A stretch of DNA of 64,000 nt, taken from contig NZ_KQ758903.1 of the NCBI RefSeq assembly GCF_001466665.1, forward strand, positions 431,684 through 495,683, read 5' to 3'. A program made the position numbers and the translations under genes. Shown here piece by piece: positions 40,686 to 49,011 of the stretch. The notes under the pieces were generated by a model. It did no database searches and was not told where the DNA came from. It was given only the letters and a program-made list of their open reading frames with translations. This stretch comes from Dehalogenimonas alkenigignens (GTDB taxonomy: Bacteria; Chloroflexota; Dehalococcoidia; Dehalococcoidales; Dehalococcoidaceae). Numbering within the stretch: the stretch's first letter is position 1; the number at the start of each line of letters is the position of its first letter.

Positions 40686-41285
40686 TTAATCCCGGTAAAG
40701 GCCGTGATCGGCGATATATGCGGCAACCGGCGCCGCCACCAGCGCGGATATCGCCTGGTCCCGCCTCACCCTCTCCCGGATGGATGTGGCGGATATATCT
40801 ATCTCGGGTTCGGTCATGACCACGGTCCTGGCCGCCAGACCGGGTACGGCTTTATCCAGAGCATTCAGGTCCGGTCTCGGGGACCCTATCCTCGGCGCCG
40901 CGGCCAGACATGCGGATTTGATAATACGGTCGGGGTGATGCCATGACGGCAGGGAAATCAGATTATCCCAGCCCAGGATAAAATACAATTCATCTTTAGG
41001 ATACAGTCGCCTGAGTTCTTCCAGTGTTTGCCAGGTATAAGAAGGACCCGGGCGTTTGATTTCAATATCGCTGACCCCGGCATACGGCACATCGGCGGCC
41101 GCCAGCCGGGTCATCGCCAGCCGGTGGCGGGCGGGGGTGACCTTCATCGCCGCTTTCACCCAGGGCTGTCCGGCAGGTATGAATATCACCTCGTCAAGGT
41201 CAAGTATCCGCCGCGCCGCCTCAGCCAGAACAAGGTGCCCCAGGTGCGGCGGGTCGAAGGTGCCGCCCAGAAGGCCCCTTCTCAC
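40686..41285 (-). CDS. nadD: Nicotinate-nucleotide adenylyltransferase
   Basis: 199 residues. The nucleotidyltransferase motif GGTFDPPHLGHLVLAEAA is at the N-terminus; VIFIPAGQPWVKAAM and the C-terminal SATSIRERVRRD complete the NadD signature. It makes deamido-NAD from nicotinate mononucleotide. Its start overlaps the obg stop by 4 nt, a common obg-nadD arrangement. Confidence 0.95.
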   Translation of the reverse strand: MRRGLLGGTFDPPHLGHLVLAEAARRILDLDEVIFIPAGQPWVKAAMKVTPARHRLAMTRLAAADVPYAGVSDIEIKRPGPSYTWQTLEELRRLYPKDELYFILGWDNLISLPSWHHPDRIIKSACLAAAPRIGSPRPDLNALDKAVPGLAARTVVMTEPEIDISATSIRERVRRDQAISALVAAPVAAYIADHGLYRD

Positions 41286-42532
41286 CAGTACAACTCCAGC
41301 TTGCCGATGATCAGTTTTTCACCCGGCTTGATCTTGGCGGCGCGAACGGCGCGGCCCACGCCCCAGCGCCAGAGCTCGGCCAGGACCTGCCGCCGGACCT
41401 CTGGGTCGTTGGTGTCAGATCCGGCTACCAGCCGTTCAAATTCATCAGATTCGACCCGATAGCCGTCGGCGTCCCGTGTGACCGTAACTTTTTCCCGCTG
41501 CGGCGCCGGGCGGAAGACTTTGATCGGCGCTTCGGCGGCGTCGGCTGAAACGGGCTGCTGCAGCATCGCGTCGAGTTCGGCCAGAAGACCTTCGATGCCT
41601 TCCCCGGATTGAGCCGAGACGAATATCGCCCTGTGCCCGGCGGCCTTGAACAGTTCTTTCAACGCCGGTAGCCGTGCCTTGACCGCCGGCAGATCTATTT
41701 TGTTGACGGCAACAAGTTGGGCTTTCCTGACCAGCAGCGGGTCGAAAAGCAGCAGTTCGGTGTTGATCTTGACCATATCGTTGACCGGTTCCGGCGACGA
41801 ACCGTCCAACAGGTGAACCAGCACGCGGGTGCGGGCTACATGCCGCAGGAACTGGTGCCCCAGGCCCTTGCCCAGATGAGCTCCCTCGATGAGCCCGGGC
41901 ACGTCGGCGACCACCCAGCGCCGGCCGCCGGCGTCGATGACACCGAGCGAAGGTTCGAGTGTGGTAAAGGGGTAGTCGGCCACCTTGGGGCGGGCCGCGG
42001 AGATTGCCGCCAGCAGCGAAGATTTACCGGCGTTCGGCAAACCGATGATGCCGGCATCAGCGATCAATTTCAGTTCGAGCGATAACACCTTTGTCTCGCC
42101 AGGCGCTCCGGCCTGCGCCAGGCGGGGCGCCTGGTTGGTCGAGGAGGCAAAGTGGGAATTGCCCAGGCCGCCCTTGCCGCCGTGGGCGGCGACAATGCGT
42201 TCTCCGTGTTGCGAAAGATCCGCCAGTACGTCGCCGGTATCCCTGTCGCGGATTACAGTGCCTATCGGCAGTTTGACAATCACGTCGGCGCCGCTTTTAC
42301 CTGATTTCCTCTGCCCGGCGCCGCGGCCGCCGTCGGCCGCCGCATAGTGGCGCTGGTGGCGGTATTTCATCAGGCTGCCGATATCTTTATCGGCTTCAAG
42401 AATGACATCGCCGCCCCTGCCGCCGTCACCCCCGTCGGGACCGCCGCGGGGCACGAACTTCTCGCGTCGGAAACTGACGGCGCCTCTGCCGCCGTTACCG
42501 CTCTTGATTTCTATTTCCGCCTGATCTATCAA
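41282..42532 (-). CDS. obg: GTPase Obg/CgtA
   Basis: 416 residues from TTG 42532 (AAGGAT 6 nt upstream). The Gly-rich Obg fold (SGNGGRGAVSFRREKFVPRG) is followed by a G domain with Walker A GLPNAGKSS, DVPGLIEGAH and VNKIDLP, and an OCT domain (VTRDADGYRVESDEFERLV). Late 50S ribosome assembly factor. Upstream gene of the obg-nadD pair. Confidence 0.95.
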   Translation of the reverse strand: MIDQAEIEIKSGNGGRGAVSFRREKFVPRGGPDGGDGGRGGDVILEADKDIGSLMKYRHQRHYAAADGGRGAGQRKSGKSGADVIVKLPIGTVIRDRDTGDVLADLSQHGERIVAAHGGKGGLGNSHFASSTNQAPRLAQAGAPGETKVLSLELKLIADAGIIGLPNAGKSSLLAAISAARPKVADYPFTTLEPSLGVIDAGGRRWVVADVPGLIEGAHLGKGLGHQFLRHVARTRVLVHLLDGSSPEPVNDMVKINTELLLFDPLLVRKAQLVAVNKIDLPAVKARLPALKELFKAAGHRAIFVSAQSGEGIEGLLAELDAMLQQPVSADAAEAPIKVFRPAPQREKVTVTRDADGYRVESDEFERLVAGSDTNDPEVRRQVLAELWRWGVGRAVRAAKIKPGEKLIIGKLELYW

Positions 42533-42816
42533 TTTCTATCCTTATCTAACAAACAACATATTCAGATTCAGTATATCAAAATAAGAAGTGTTTAACAGTT
42601 GTAATAATAGGGATGCTAACAACCGGCTTATCTTTCGCCAGATTTACAACTGCTTCAATCGTTAGAGCCGCCGCCGGGTATCTAATAAAGCGGCAAGTTA
42701 TCTAACACTTGCCGAGAGTTCCATCGAAATTTCGCTGAAGTTATCGAAAATAGCGCCGCGATGACTTTCAGGAAAAACCTTGAAGACCGGGTGCAGCCGT
42801 CCCGCCAAGGGTTTAT
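42533..42816. other. Intergenic region with one hairpin, no gene
   Basis: Gap between obg and the DUF2277 gene. CGGCAAGT (42691-42698) pairs with ACTTGCCG (42707-42714) around an 8-nt loop. The left part should hold the obg promoter (TATACT on the minus strand near 42567-42572, with a weak -35). I see no coding frame or other structure. Confidence 0.5.
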
Positions 42817-43089
42817 CTAACGCGAGGGGAACCGGAGAGCTGCCCGGACCCGGGCCCGCCTCGCTTCCGCCGCCCGGTCGCGGGGCGGGGCTTTGGTCGT
42901 CAGAGAACCCAGCAGCCGTGCCGTGGTTTCGGCAACCTCGCCGACCGCCTGGTCGAAGGCAGCCTGGTTGGCGGCTGAAGGTTCAGTGAAGCCGGAGACT
43001 TTCCTGACGTATTGCCGGGCGGCCGCCCGGATTTCGGCGTCGCTGGACGGCGGCTCATAGTTGAAAAGCGGCCTGATGCTGCGGCACAT
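42817..43089 (-). CDS. DUF2277 domain-containing protein
   Basis: 90 residues matching the DUF2277 pattern: MCRSIRPLFNYEPPSSDAEI, then AARQYVRKVSGFTEPSAANQ and ETTARLLGSL, ending in an Arg-rich tail. Small cytoplasmic protein of unknown function common in Actinobacteria and Chloroflexota. Confidence 0.88.
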   Translation of the reverse strand: MCRSIRPLFNYEPPSSDAEIRAAARQYVRKVSGFTEPSAANQAAFDQAVGEVAETTARLLGSLTTKAPPRDRAAEARRARVRAALRFPSR

Positions 43090-43134
43090 TTTGCCTCCTT
43101 GACGGCGACGGTCAGCGGAAAACCGCCGGAACGT

Positions 43135-43830
43135 CTAGTCGCGCCTGCCGCCGGTTAGGATCAGGACGTAATACAGTAGCTGGCCTACCGCCGCCAGCAG
43201 CGCCGCCACATAAGTCAGGGCCGCCGCCGATAATACGGCGCTGGCGCCGCTGGACTCGGTGACAGATGCCAGCCCGGTATTGCGGAGCATTGACCTGGCG
43301 CGGGCGGAAGCGTCGAACTCGACCGGCAGAGTGATCATGGTGAAAACCACCGCGGCGCCGAACAGGGCGACGCCGATCCAGGCTATATCGAGCCCGAAGC
43401 CGGTGCCCATGGCGTAAAGAATAATGCCGACAAACACCAGGATGCCCCCGAGGTTGGAACCGAGGCCGGCCACCGGGGCCAGGGCGTTTCTGACCTGGAG
43501 CGGGGCGTATGCCGTGGCGTGCTGAACGGCATGGCCGACCTCATGGGCGACGATGCCCAGGGCGGCCACCGAGGCCTTGTTGGCTACATCGGGCGAGAGC
43601 CGCAGGACGCGGACCCGGGGGTCATAATGGTCGGACAACTTGCCCTTGGACAGCTCGACCTGCACGTTCTGCAGATTGTTTTGGTCCAGGAGCCATCGGG
43701 CGGCATTGAGACCGGTCATGTTGCGGTCATTGGGAATTTTGGAATACTTGCCGAAAGTTGAAGACACCCGCCACTGGGCGTAAAGCATGAACAGCAGCGG
43801 GGGTATGAAAAGGATTAACCACAGTTCCAT
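43135..43830 (-). CDS. Membrane zinc metallopeptidase (YugP type)
   Basis: 231 residues. HEVGHAVQHATAY is the HExxH-type zinc motif of the neutral zinc metallopeptidase/YugP family, placed after an N-terminal helix (MELWLILFIPPLLFMLYAQW). Two to three helices follow, and LPVEFDASARARSML carries the third zinc-ligand Glu. Probably acts in the membrane or on its surface; substrate unknown. Confidence 0.9.
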   Translation of the reverse strand: MELWLILFIPPLLFMLYAQWRVSSTFGKYSKIPNDRNMTGLNAARWLLDQNNLQNVQVELSKGKLSDHYDPRVRVLRLSPDVANKASVAALGIVAHEVGHAVQHATAYAPLQVRNALAPVAGLGSNLGGILVFVGIILYAMGTGFGLDIAWIGVALFGAAVVFTMITLPVEFDASARARSMLRNTGLASVTESSGASAVLSAAALTYVAALLAAVGQLLYYVLILTGGRRD

Positions 43831-43920
43831 TCCAAACCTCCATTACATAACGAGGAACAACCGAAGTATACCAGATTACGGCCGCCGCCTCAACGGGGAT
43901 GAGGTCCGGGAGTTTAAAAA

Positions 43921-44475
43921 CTAGCGCGAATCCGATGGGATTATCGAAAAAATGACGGCGTCGTGGATGCCGTCGGGAAGCGACAACTGGTTCCTCAAAA
44001 TACCCTCGCGCACCGCCCCCACCTTCTCCGCCACCCGTTGGCTGCCGCGGTTCTCCACCGCCGCCAGAATCTCGATGCGGTTGAATTTCAGAGTATCGAG
44101 CCCGAACCTCACCAGAAGCCTGGCGGCGCGGGTGGCGATGCCCTGTTTGCAGCGGCTACTGCGTATCCAGTAGCCCAAGTTGGCCACTTTATTGAGCCTG
44201 TCAAGGTGGTTCAGCCCGGCGCCGCCGATGTAGGACCCATCGCGGTTATCGATGATGGCAAATTCATAAGCTGTTTCATCGCGCCAGCATTCGGCGCTCA
44301 TTTTCAACCAGTTCTGGCTGTCGCCCACGCTGTATCCGGGGTGGGCCCACGGCATCCACCGGCTGAGCTCGGGCATCGATTCGATAACTGCGGCGTAGAC
44401 CGCCGCGGCCTGGATCCGCCGATTCGGCCAAAGGCTGATCAGGTCGTCTTTAAGTTCGAAATCTTCCATGGTCAC
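43921..44475 (-). CDS. GNAT family N-acetyltransferase (RimJ/RimL-like)
   Basis: 184 residues. Acetyl-CoA-binding region LGYWIRSSRCKQGIATRAAR followed by RIEILAAVENRGSQRVAEKV, which is the RimJ/RimL pattern for acetylating protein or small-molecule amines. Its start overlaps the dtd stop as ATGA, so the two form an operon. Substrate unknown. Confidence 0.87.
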   Translation of the reverse strand: MTMEDFELKDDLISLWPNRRIQAAAVYAAVIESMPELSRWMPWAHPGYSVGDSQNWLKMSAECWRDETAYEFAIIDNRDGSYIGGAGLNHLDRLNKVANLGYWIRSSRCKQGIATRAARLLVRFGLDTLKFNRIEILAAVENRGSQRVAEKVGAVREGILRNQLSLPDGIHDAVIFSIIPSDSR

Positions 44476-44933
44476 CCCCGCGCCCGCAGCCGCTCGCCGG
44501 AATCTATCATGATCGTCACCGGGCCGTCGTTGACCAGCTCTACGTGCATGTGCGCCTGGAATTTGCCCGTTTCGACTTTGACGCCGGTCTTCCTGGCCTC
44601 GGCTGCGAACTCGTTGAACATGAATTCGGCCACGTCCGGCGGTGCGGCGTCGGTAAAGCTGGGGCGGCGGCCTTTTCTGGTATCGGCGATCAGGGTGAAC
44701 TGGCTGACCAGCAGCAGCTCGCCTTTAACGTCGAGGAGCGAAAGGTTGAACTTTGAATCGGCGTCGGCGAAGATTCTCAGATTGACCATTTTGTTCACCA
44801 GGTAGTCGGTGTCGGCCTTTTGGTCGCCCGCCGCCACCCCGATGAAAGCCAGCAGGCCGCCGGAAATTTCTCCGGCGACCTCACCGCCGACGCTGACCCT
44901 GGCCCTGGAAACCCGCTGGATGAGCACTTTCAC
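44472..44933 (-). CDS. dtd: D-aminoacyl-tRNA deacylase
   Basis: 153 residues. It removes D-amino acids from mischarged tRNA. Catalytic SQFTL (in LLLVSQFTLIADTRKGRRPS) and the conserved GPVTIMIDS near the C-terminus are present; the N-terminus MKVLIQRVSRARVSVGGEVA is typical. First gene of a two-gene unit with the acetyltransferase. Confidence 0.94.
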   Translation of the reverse strand: MKVLIQRVSRARVSVGGEVAGEISGGLLAFIGVAAGDQKADTDYLVNKMVNLRIFADADSKFNLSLLDVKGELLLVSQFTLIADTRKGRRPSFTDAAPPDVAEFMFNEFAAEARKTGVKVETGKFQAHMHVELVNDGPVTIMIDSGERLRARG

Positions 44934-45001
44934 GCCCGCTATTCTAAGCTATCGGGCGGGGACCCTGCCAGTATAATTTTTAAAGTCTGTGACTTTCGAG
45001 T

Positions 45002-45040
45002 TTGTTTCAGATTTCGATATTCGGATTTCGGACTTGGGGG
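45002..45040. repeat. Dispersed repeat, copy D
   Basis: GTTTCAGATTTCGATATTCGG followed by ATTTCGG, in the gap upstream of dtd. Shares its core with copies A to C. Confidence 0.7.
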
Positions 45041-45099
45041 CCGCCGCGGCGAACGTGGGCGCTGGCGGGTAATGAAACACAACATAAAAAATTGACCCC

Positions 45100-45129
45100 T
45101 AGACGGAAGGCCTCCGGCGGGGGTACAAT
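45100..45129 (+). promoter_or_regulatory. Candidate promoter of the structured leader
   Basis: TAGACG (45100-45105), 18-nt spacer, TACAAT (45124-45129). The -35 is weak. Confidence 0.4.
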
Positions 45130-45135
45130 GATGCC

Positions 45136-45233
45136 GTGAAGCTCATTCTGAGGTTTTGCCCGCCGTGCGAGTAGTCAGCCCCCGGGAAGTTGGGTGCTGA
45201 AGCACTGTCGCGCCTGGCGCGGCGGTGCTTTTT
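45136..45233 (+). ncRNA. Terminator-bearing leader or small RNA upstream of the SWIM-type gene
   Basis: A ~98-nt transcript would end in a 14-bp stem with a 3-nt loop (45200-45230; arms AAGCACTGTCGCGC and GCGCGGCGGTGCTT) and TTTTT (45229-45233). The terminator lies before the gene at 45286, with no obvious second promoter between. It is therefore either an independent small RNA or an attenuator-type leader. The upstream part (45136-45199) has further G+C-rich pairing potential, but I do not recognise a known riboswitch. Confidence 0.5.
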
Positions 45234-45285
45234 AGTTATCTAGACCAGCCGTTCGTATCGAGAACCAGCAAGAGGAGGGTCAGAA

Positions 45286-45543
45286 ATGTATTCCAGCCTC
45301 ATCGGTAAGATCGAGAAAGCCAACCGCTACGCCCAGGAAAAAGACCGCATCACCTTTACCGACATGAGCGTCAAGTTCCGCGGCGAAAACGAAACCCATA
45401 TAACCGAACTTAAAAACGGCCAGTGGCACTGTAATTGCGACTTTTTCACCACCTGGGGCCGCTGTTCCCATACCATGGCGCTGGAAAAAGTCCTGGGCCC
45501 GATGCTTTCTGAGGAGTCCCGGGTGACGAACTTCCCGGCGTAA
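45286..45543 (+). CDS. Small SWIM-type zinc-finger protein
   Basis: 85 residues. ELKNGQWHCNCDFFTTWGRC followed by SHTMALEK gives the CxC...CxH pattern of SWIM zinc fingers, which bind nucleic acid or protein. The N-terminal half (IEKANRYAQEKDRITFTDMS) is charged. AGGAGGG lies before the ATG. It sits behind a terminator-like leader, so expression may be conditional. Function unknown. Confidence 0.75.
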   Translation: MYSSLIGKIEKANRYAQEKDRITFTDMSVKFRGENETHITELKNGQWHCNCDFFTTWGRCSHTMALEKVLGPMLSEESRVTNFPA

Positions 45544-45570
45544 ATTGTACCTGTCGGGCATCTGGAACGG

Positions 45571-46920
45571 TCAGGCCTTTGCTTCTCCGGCCTGCCAGAG
45601 TTCCAGCGTTTCCCCGACGGCGAAAAGAGAGCCGGTGACGCATACCAGGCCGCCGGCGCCGGCCATTTGAACGCCCAGCACCAGAGCCTCGGCGGTGGTT
45701 GAGGTATGGTTGACCCTTTTGCCCAACGCCTCAAAAGCCCGGCCCAGTATCCGCGGCTCCATGGCGCGCGGGTGGCGGGTGCGGGTGACGATGACCTCTT
45801 CGAACAACGGTGCCAGCACTTCCGCCATGCCGCCGACGTTTTTGTCGGCGGATGCCCCGATGACCAGTACCGCCGGGTGCGGCAGGAGATCCCGGCCGCC
45901 GAAATAGGCATCGAGCGAGGCGGCGAGTTCCGCCGCCGCCGCCGGATTGTGGGCGCCGTCGGCGATGATGAGCGGGCTTTTGTCCAGGACCTGAAACCGC
46001 CCCGGCCAAACGGTCTTTGCCAGCCCGAGCTCGATGGCTGTTTTATCGAGGCCAGCCACGCCCAGTCCGGCCAGCGTTTCCAGCGCCGCTACCGCCGCCG
46101 CGCAGTTGACCCGCTGGAAGGTGCCCAGAAGCGGCAGGCTGATGTCGTAGCGGCCGAGCCGGCCTGCCAGAGAAAACGCCTGCCGCCCGCCGCGGTACTC
46201 TGACGGCGCGGCCTGTTCCGGATCAACCCTGACCAGGTGGGCGCCCCTTTGCCGGCAGACATCCTCGATAACCCTTCTCGCCTCCGGAGCCTGGGGCGCC
46301 ATGATGACCGGAACGCCGGATTTGATGATGCCCGCCTTCTCGGAAGCGATCTGTCCCAGGGTGTCGCCCAGCACCTCGGTATGCTCCAGGGCGATGGTGG
46401 TGATGACGCACAGGTCGGGACGGGCGACGTTGGTGGCGTCCAGCCGGCCGCCCAGGCCGACCTCGATGACCTGCCAATCTACGTTGTGCGCGGCGAAAAA
46501 ATCGAAAGCCAGCGCCGTCATGATCTCGAAGGTGGTCAGCGCGCCGTAGCGGGCTTCGGCGTTGATGGCCTCGACTATTGGCTTCAGCCGTTCGATCCCG
46601 GCGATCAGTTCGTCCTCGCCGATGAACCTGTCGTTGATCTTAAAACGTTCGTAAGTTTCGATGAGGTGGGGAGAGGTATACAGCCCTGTCTGGTAGCCGG
46701 CTTCCCTGAGCACCGCAAAGATCATGGCCGCCGTGGAACCCTTGCCTTTACTGCCGGCGATGTGGACCGTTCTGGCTTTAAGGTGAGGCTCCCCGAGCCG
46801 CTCCAGCAGCAGCCGCACCCGGCGCAGGTCATAGCGGGCGTCGTCGCGCGGCCGCGGGACGGCTTCATAATCGACGAAACCGTAAAGCCAGAGCAGAGCG
46901 GCGTGGTATTCGGGTCGCAT
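45571..46920 (-). CDS. folC: Bifunctional folylpolyglutamate synthase / dihydrofolate synthase
   Basis: 449 residues. P-loop HIAGSKGKGSTAAMIFAVLR, the substrate region LYTSPHLIETYERFKIN, and the C-terminal Mur-ligase-like domain with IIADGAHNPAAAAELAASL. It adds glutamate to folates. Complements the folP-folK fusion earlier in the window. Standard length. Confidence 0.94.
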   Translation of the reverse strand: MRPEYHAALLWLYGFVDYEAVPRPRDDARYDLRRVRLLLERLGEPHLKARTVHIAGSKGKGSTAAMIFAVLREAGYQTGLYTSPHLIETYERFKINDRFIGEDELIAGIERLKPIVEAINAEARYGALTTFEIMTALAFDFFAAHNVDWQVIEVGLGGRLDATNVARPDLCVITTIALEHTEVLGDTLGQIASEKAGIIKSGVPVIMAPQAPEARRVIEDVCRQRGAHLVRVDPEQAAPSEYRGGRQAFSLAGRLGRYDISLPLLGTFQRVNCAAAVAALETLAGLGVAGLDKTAIELGLAKTVWPGRFQVLDKSPLIIADGAHNPAAAAELAASLDAYFGGRDLLPHPAVLVIGASADKNVGGMAEVLAPLFEEVIVTRTRHPRAMEPRILGRAFEALGKRVNHTSTTAEALVLGVQMAGAGGLVCVTGSLFAVGETLELWQAGEAKA

Positions 46921-46930
46921 GATTCAATAA

Positions 46931-46980
46931 TACCAGTAATCCGGAGGCTTGGAGAAACCCTCCTCTCCGGATTACCGGTA
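46931..46980. repeat. Long imperfect inverted repeat between folC and DUF2807 gene
   Basis: TACCAGTAATCCGGAG (46931-46946) pairs with CTCCGGATTACCGGTA (46965-46980) with one mismatch, around an 18-nt loop. No T-run follows on either strand, so a plain terminator is not clear. Confidence 0.55.
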
Positions 46981-46996
46981 TCAGATTATCGGGGGG

Positions 46997-47770
46997 TTAG
47001 CCCTTGCTGAAGGACGAGCCGCCGGTGACATTGACGTCGCCGATGGCCGGGTTGCCGAAATACCGCAGCGAGGAGGCGCCGGAGAGCTGGACATCCAGCC
47101 TGCCGGAGGCGTTCACCGTGCCGGATGAGGCGCCGGAGAAATTGACTTTGACGTCGGTGCCGGTGAAATCCCGCAGCGTGACATGGGAGGCGCCTGAGGC
47201 GGTAACCTCCAGGTTCCTGCCGAGGCCGGACAAATCGGCGTTGGAAGCGCCGCTTATATTGAGGCGGGCGTCGACGCATTCCAGGCTGCCTTTGACCCGC
47301 GACGCGCCTGAAGCTTCAATATAAACGTTGCCGCTCCTGAAATCAGCCAGGGTGATGCTGCTGGCTCCGGAAACCTTGAGATCAAGGTCATGGTTGAAAT
47401 TAAAACCGCTGACCGATGCTTCGGAGGCGCTGGATACCTCGAGGGCGTTCAGATCGGGCATGGTGATGCTGGCTTCCAGGTTGGCCACTGTATAACTGCC
47501 GCTTTTCAGGCGCACCTGCAGGGTATCGCCGTTAACTTCAAGGTCGAGATACTCGAAAATATTCTCGTTGGTGGTCACCGTCACGGAGAAAGCGCTGCCG
47601 CGGCTGATCTCCGCTTCAAAGGTGGAAGACACTTCCACCCGGCTGAAACCCGATAAATTAAAAGCTTTCGTCTCCACCGGGCCCCGGCCGATGATGCTGC
47701 CGAACGGGAAGCAGCCAGCGGCGGTCACCGCTAAAGACGCGGTCAACAGCAGGGTCAACATTTTTTTCAT
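46997..47770 (-). CDS. DUF2807 (head GIN domain) lipoprotein
   Basis: 257 residues from ATG 47770 (GGAGG upstream; further upstream codons are not needed). Lipoprotein signal MKKMLTLLLTASLAVTAAGC with lipidated Cys 20. The rest is a right-handed beta-repeat of the DUF2807 family with repeated SGAS units (LKVSGASSITL, IEASGASRVKG, LNISGASNADL). Outward-facing; adhesion or envelope roles are proposed for the family. Downstream of a paralogue on the same strand. Confidence 0.88.
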   Translation of the reverse strand: MKKMLTLLLTASLAVTAAGCFPFGSIIGRGPVETKAFNLSGFSRVEVSSTFEAEISRGSAFSVTVTTNENIFEYLDLEVNGDTLQVRLKSGSYTVANLEASITMPDLNALEVSSASEASVSGFNFNHDLDLKVSGASSITLADFRSGNVYIEASGASRVKGSLECVDARLNISGASNADLSGLGRNLEVTASGASHVTLRDFTGTDVKVNFSGASSGTVNASGRLDVQLSGASSLRYFGNPAIGDVNVTGGSSFSKG

Positions 47771-47895
47771 TTTCTTAGCCTCCGGTTCCAGTATAAACCG
47801 GATCCGGGCCCGGCGCATCGGAATCAAGGGGAGTTTTTTGACTCAACTTTCGGTCAGGCTGATCGCGGTTATCCATTGAGTTGAAACCCGGCGCC

Positions 47896-48537
47896 TTATT
47901 TCCGGCTGAAGGAGGAAGCGCCGGTAATCTTGATATTACCCATCTCTGGCGTGCCGAGCCAGCGCAGGCTGGAAGCTCCCGTAACGTCGGCATCAAGTTT
48001 CCCGGTCAAATTGAGGGTAGCTGTGGAAGCGCCGCCGAGTTTGACTTTAGCATCGCCGAGGCTCATCTTTTCCAGGTTGGCGTTGGAAGCCCCGGACAGT
48101 TCGACGGCCGCCGAATCCGCTTTGCCGGTAAGTTCGACATGAGATGCCGCCCCGGCCATGATTTCCAGAGTGCCGCAGGCAACATCCCCGGACAGCTTGG
48201 AGGCGCCGGCCAGCTCGACCTTGAACAGCCCGCCGCCGGCAAAACCGGTAATTTCGCCGCGGCTGGCGGCGGCGAACTCAACGGCTTGAAGCGACGGCAT
48301 GGCGATCAGGACTTTGGGGGTTGGCGACCCCTTGAACAGCAGTCCCAGGTGCCCCCAGCGGGCTTCCAGCCTGGCGGTCAGCCGGCCCGCGGCGACGGTC
48401 AATTTAATATCGTTCAGAACCTCTTCATCCGCTTCCACAGCAATCGAATAAGTATCCGCGCGCCTGATCTCTACTTTTAAGGCGTTGCGCGCCTCGACCT
48501 CGGTAAACCCGGAGAAATCGTATTCTTTTCGTGCCAT
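47896..48537 (-). CDS. DUF2807 (head GIN domain) protein without signal peptide
   Basis: 213 residues with the same SGAS beta-repeats (VELAGASKLSG, VELSGASNANL, KLGGASTATL) and a C-terminus nearly matching its neighbour (KITGASSFSRK versus NVTGGSSFSKG). It starts MARKEYDFSGFTEVEARNAL with no signal sequence or lipobox, so it should stay in the cytoplasm unless exported by another route. Probably a tandem duplicate that lost or never gained its export signal. Confidence 0.82.
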   Translation of the reverse strand: MARKEYDFSGFTEVEARNALKVEIRRADTYSIAVEADEEVLNDIKLTVAAGRLTARLEARWGHLGLLFKGSPTPKVLIAMPSLQAVEFAAASRGEITGFAGGGLFKVELAGASKLSGDVACGTLEIMAGAASHVELTGKADSAAVELSGASNANLEKMSLGDAKVKLGGASTATLNLTGKLDADVTGASSLRWLGTPEMGNIKITGASSFSRK

Positions 48538-48663
48538 ATGCCACCTCTCGCTACTTCTGTGGAAATTATAGCACTGGCTGCCAAGCGACGGTGAACTGGC
48601 CGGGCTTCCGCTTTACGTCAGGGCGGCCGCCTTGCTATTATCTCGCCGTCGACAGGGGGAAAT

Positions 48664-49011
48664 ATGCTGCAAACGGTTAACGCTTCAACTCTGATTGCGC
48701 TGCTTAAGACACTGCCGCTGGACCTGACTTTCATGGACGCCGCTGACCGCATCGTGTGGTTTTCGGCTCACCGCATCTTCAACCGGCCACCGGACATCAT
48801 CGGCAGGAACGTCAGGGAGTGCCATCAGCCGTCGAGTTGGGCGGCCATAGATAGAATGGTGGCGGACTTCAAGTCCGGCAGCCGCGACTCGGAGGAGCAC
48901 CTGGTGGAAAAGAGCGACGGGCGCCGGATCCGCATACGCTACCTGGCGGTCCGCAGCCCGTCCGGTGAATACCTCGGCCTCATGGAATTGGCTGAACTGA
49001 TTACGGGCTGA
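48664..49011 (+). CDS. Stand-alone PAS-domain protein
   Basis: 115 residues, one PAS fold like the C-terminal sensor of DUF438 proteins: LDLTFMDAADRIVWFSAHRI, then GRNVRECHQPSSWAAIDRM and IRYLAVRSPSGEYLGLMEL. The His in ECHQP is a possible heme or metal ligand in related sensors. No output domain, so it must work through a partner. AGGGGGAA precedes the ATG. Its end overlaps the convergent nuclease gene by 11 nt. Confidence 0.82.
   Translation: MLQTVNASTLIALLKTLPLDLTFMDAADRIVWFSAHRIFNRPPDIIGRNVRECHQPSSWAAIDRMVADFKSGSRDSEEHLVEKSDGRRIRIRYLAVRSPSGEYLGLMELAELITG

Noticed and set aside
45092-45129. TTGACC as -35 for the structured leader
   Set aside because: Spacing to TACAAT is 26 nt, too long; the weaker TAGACG at 18 nt is used instead.
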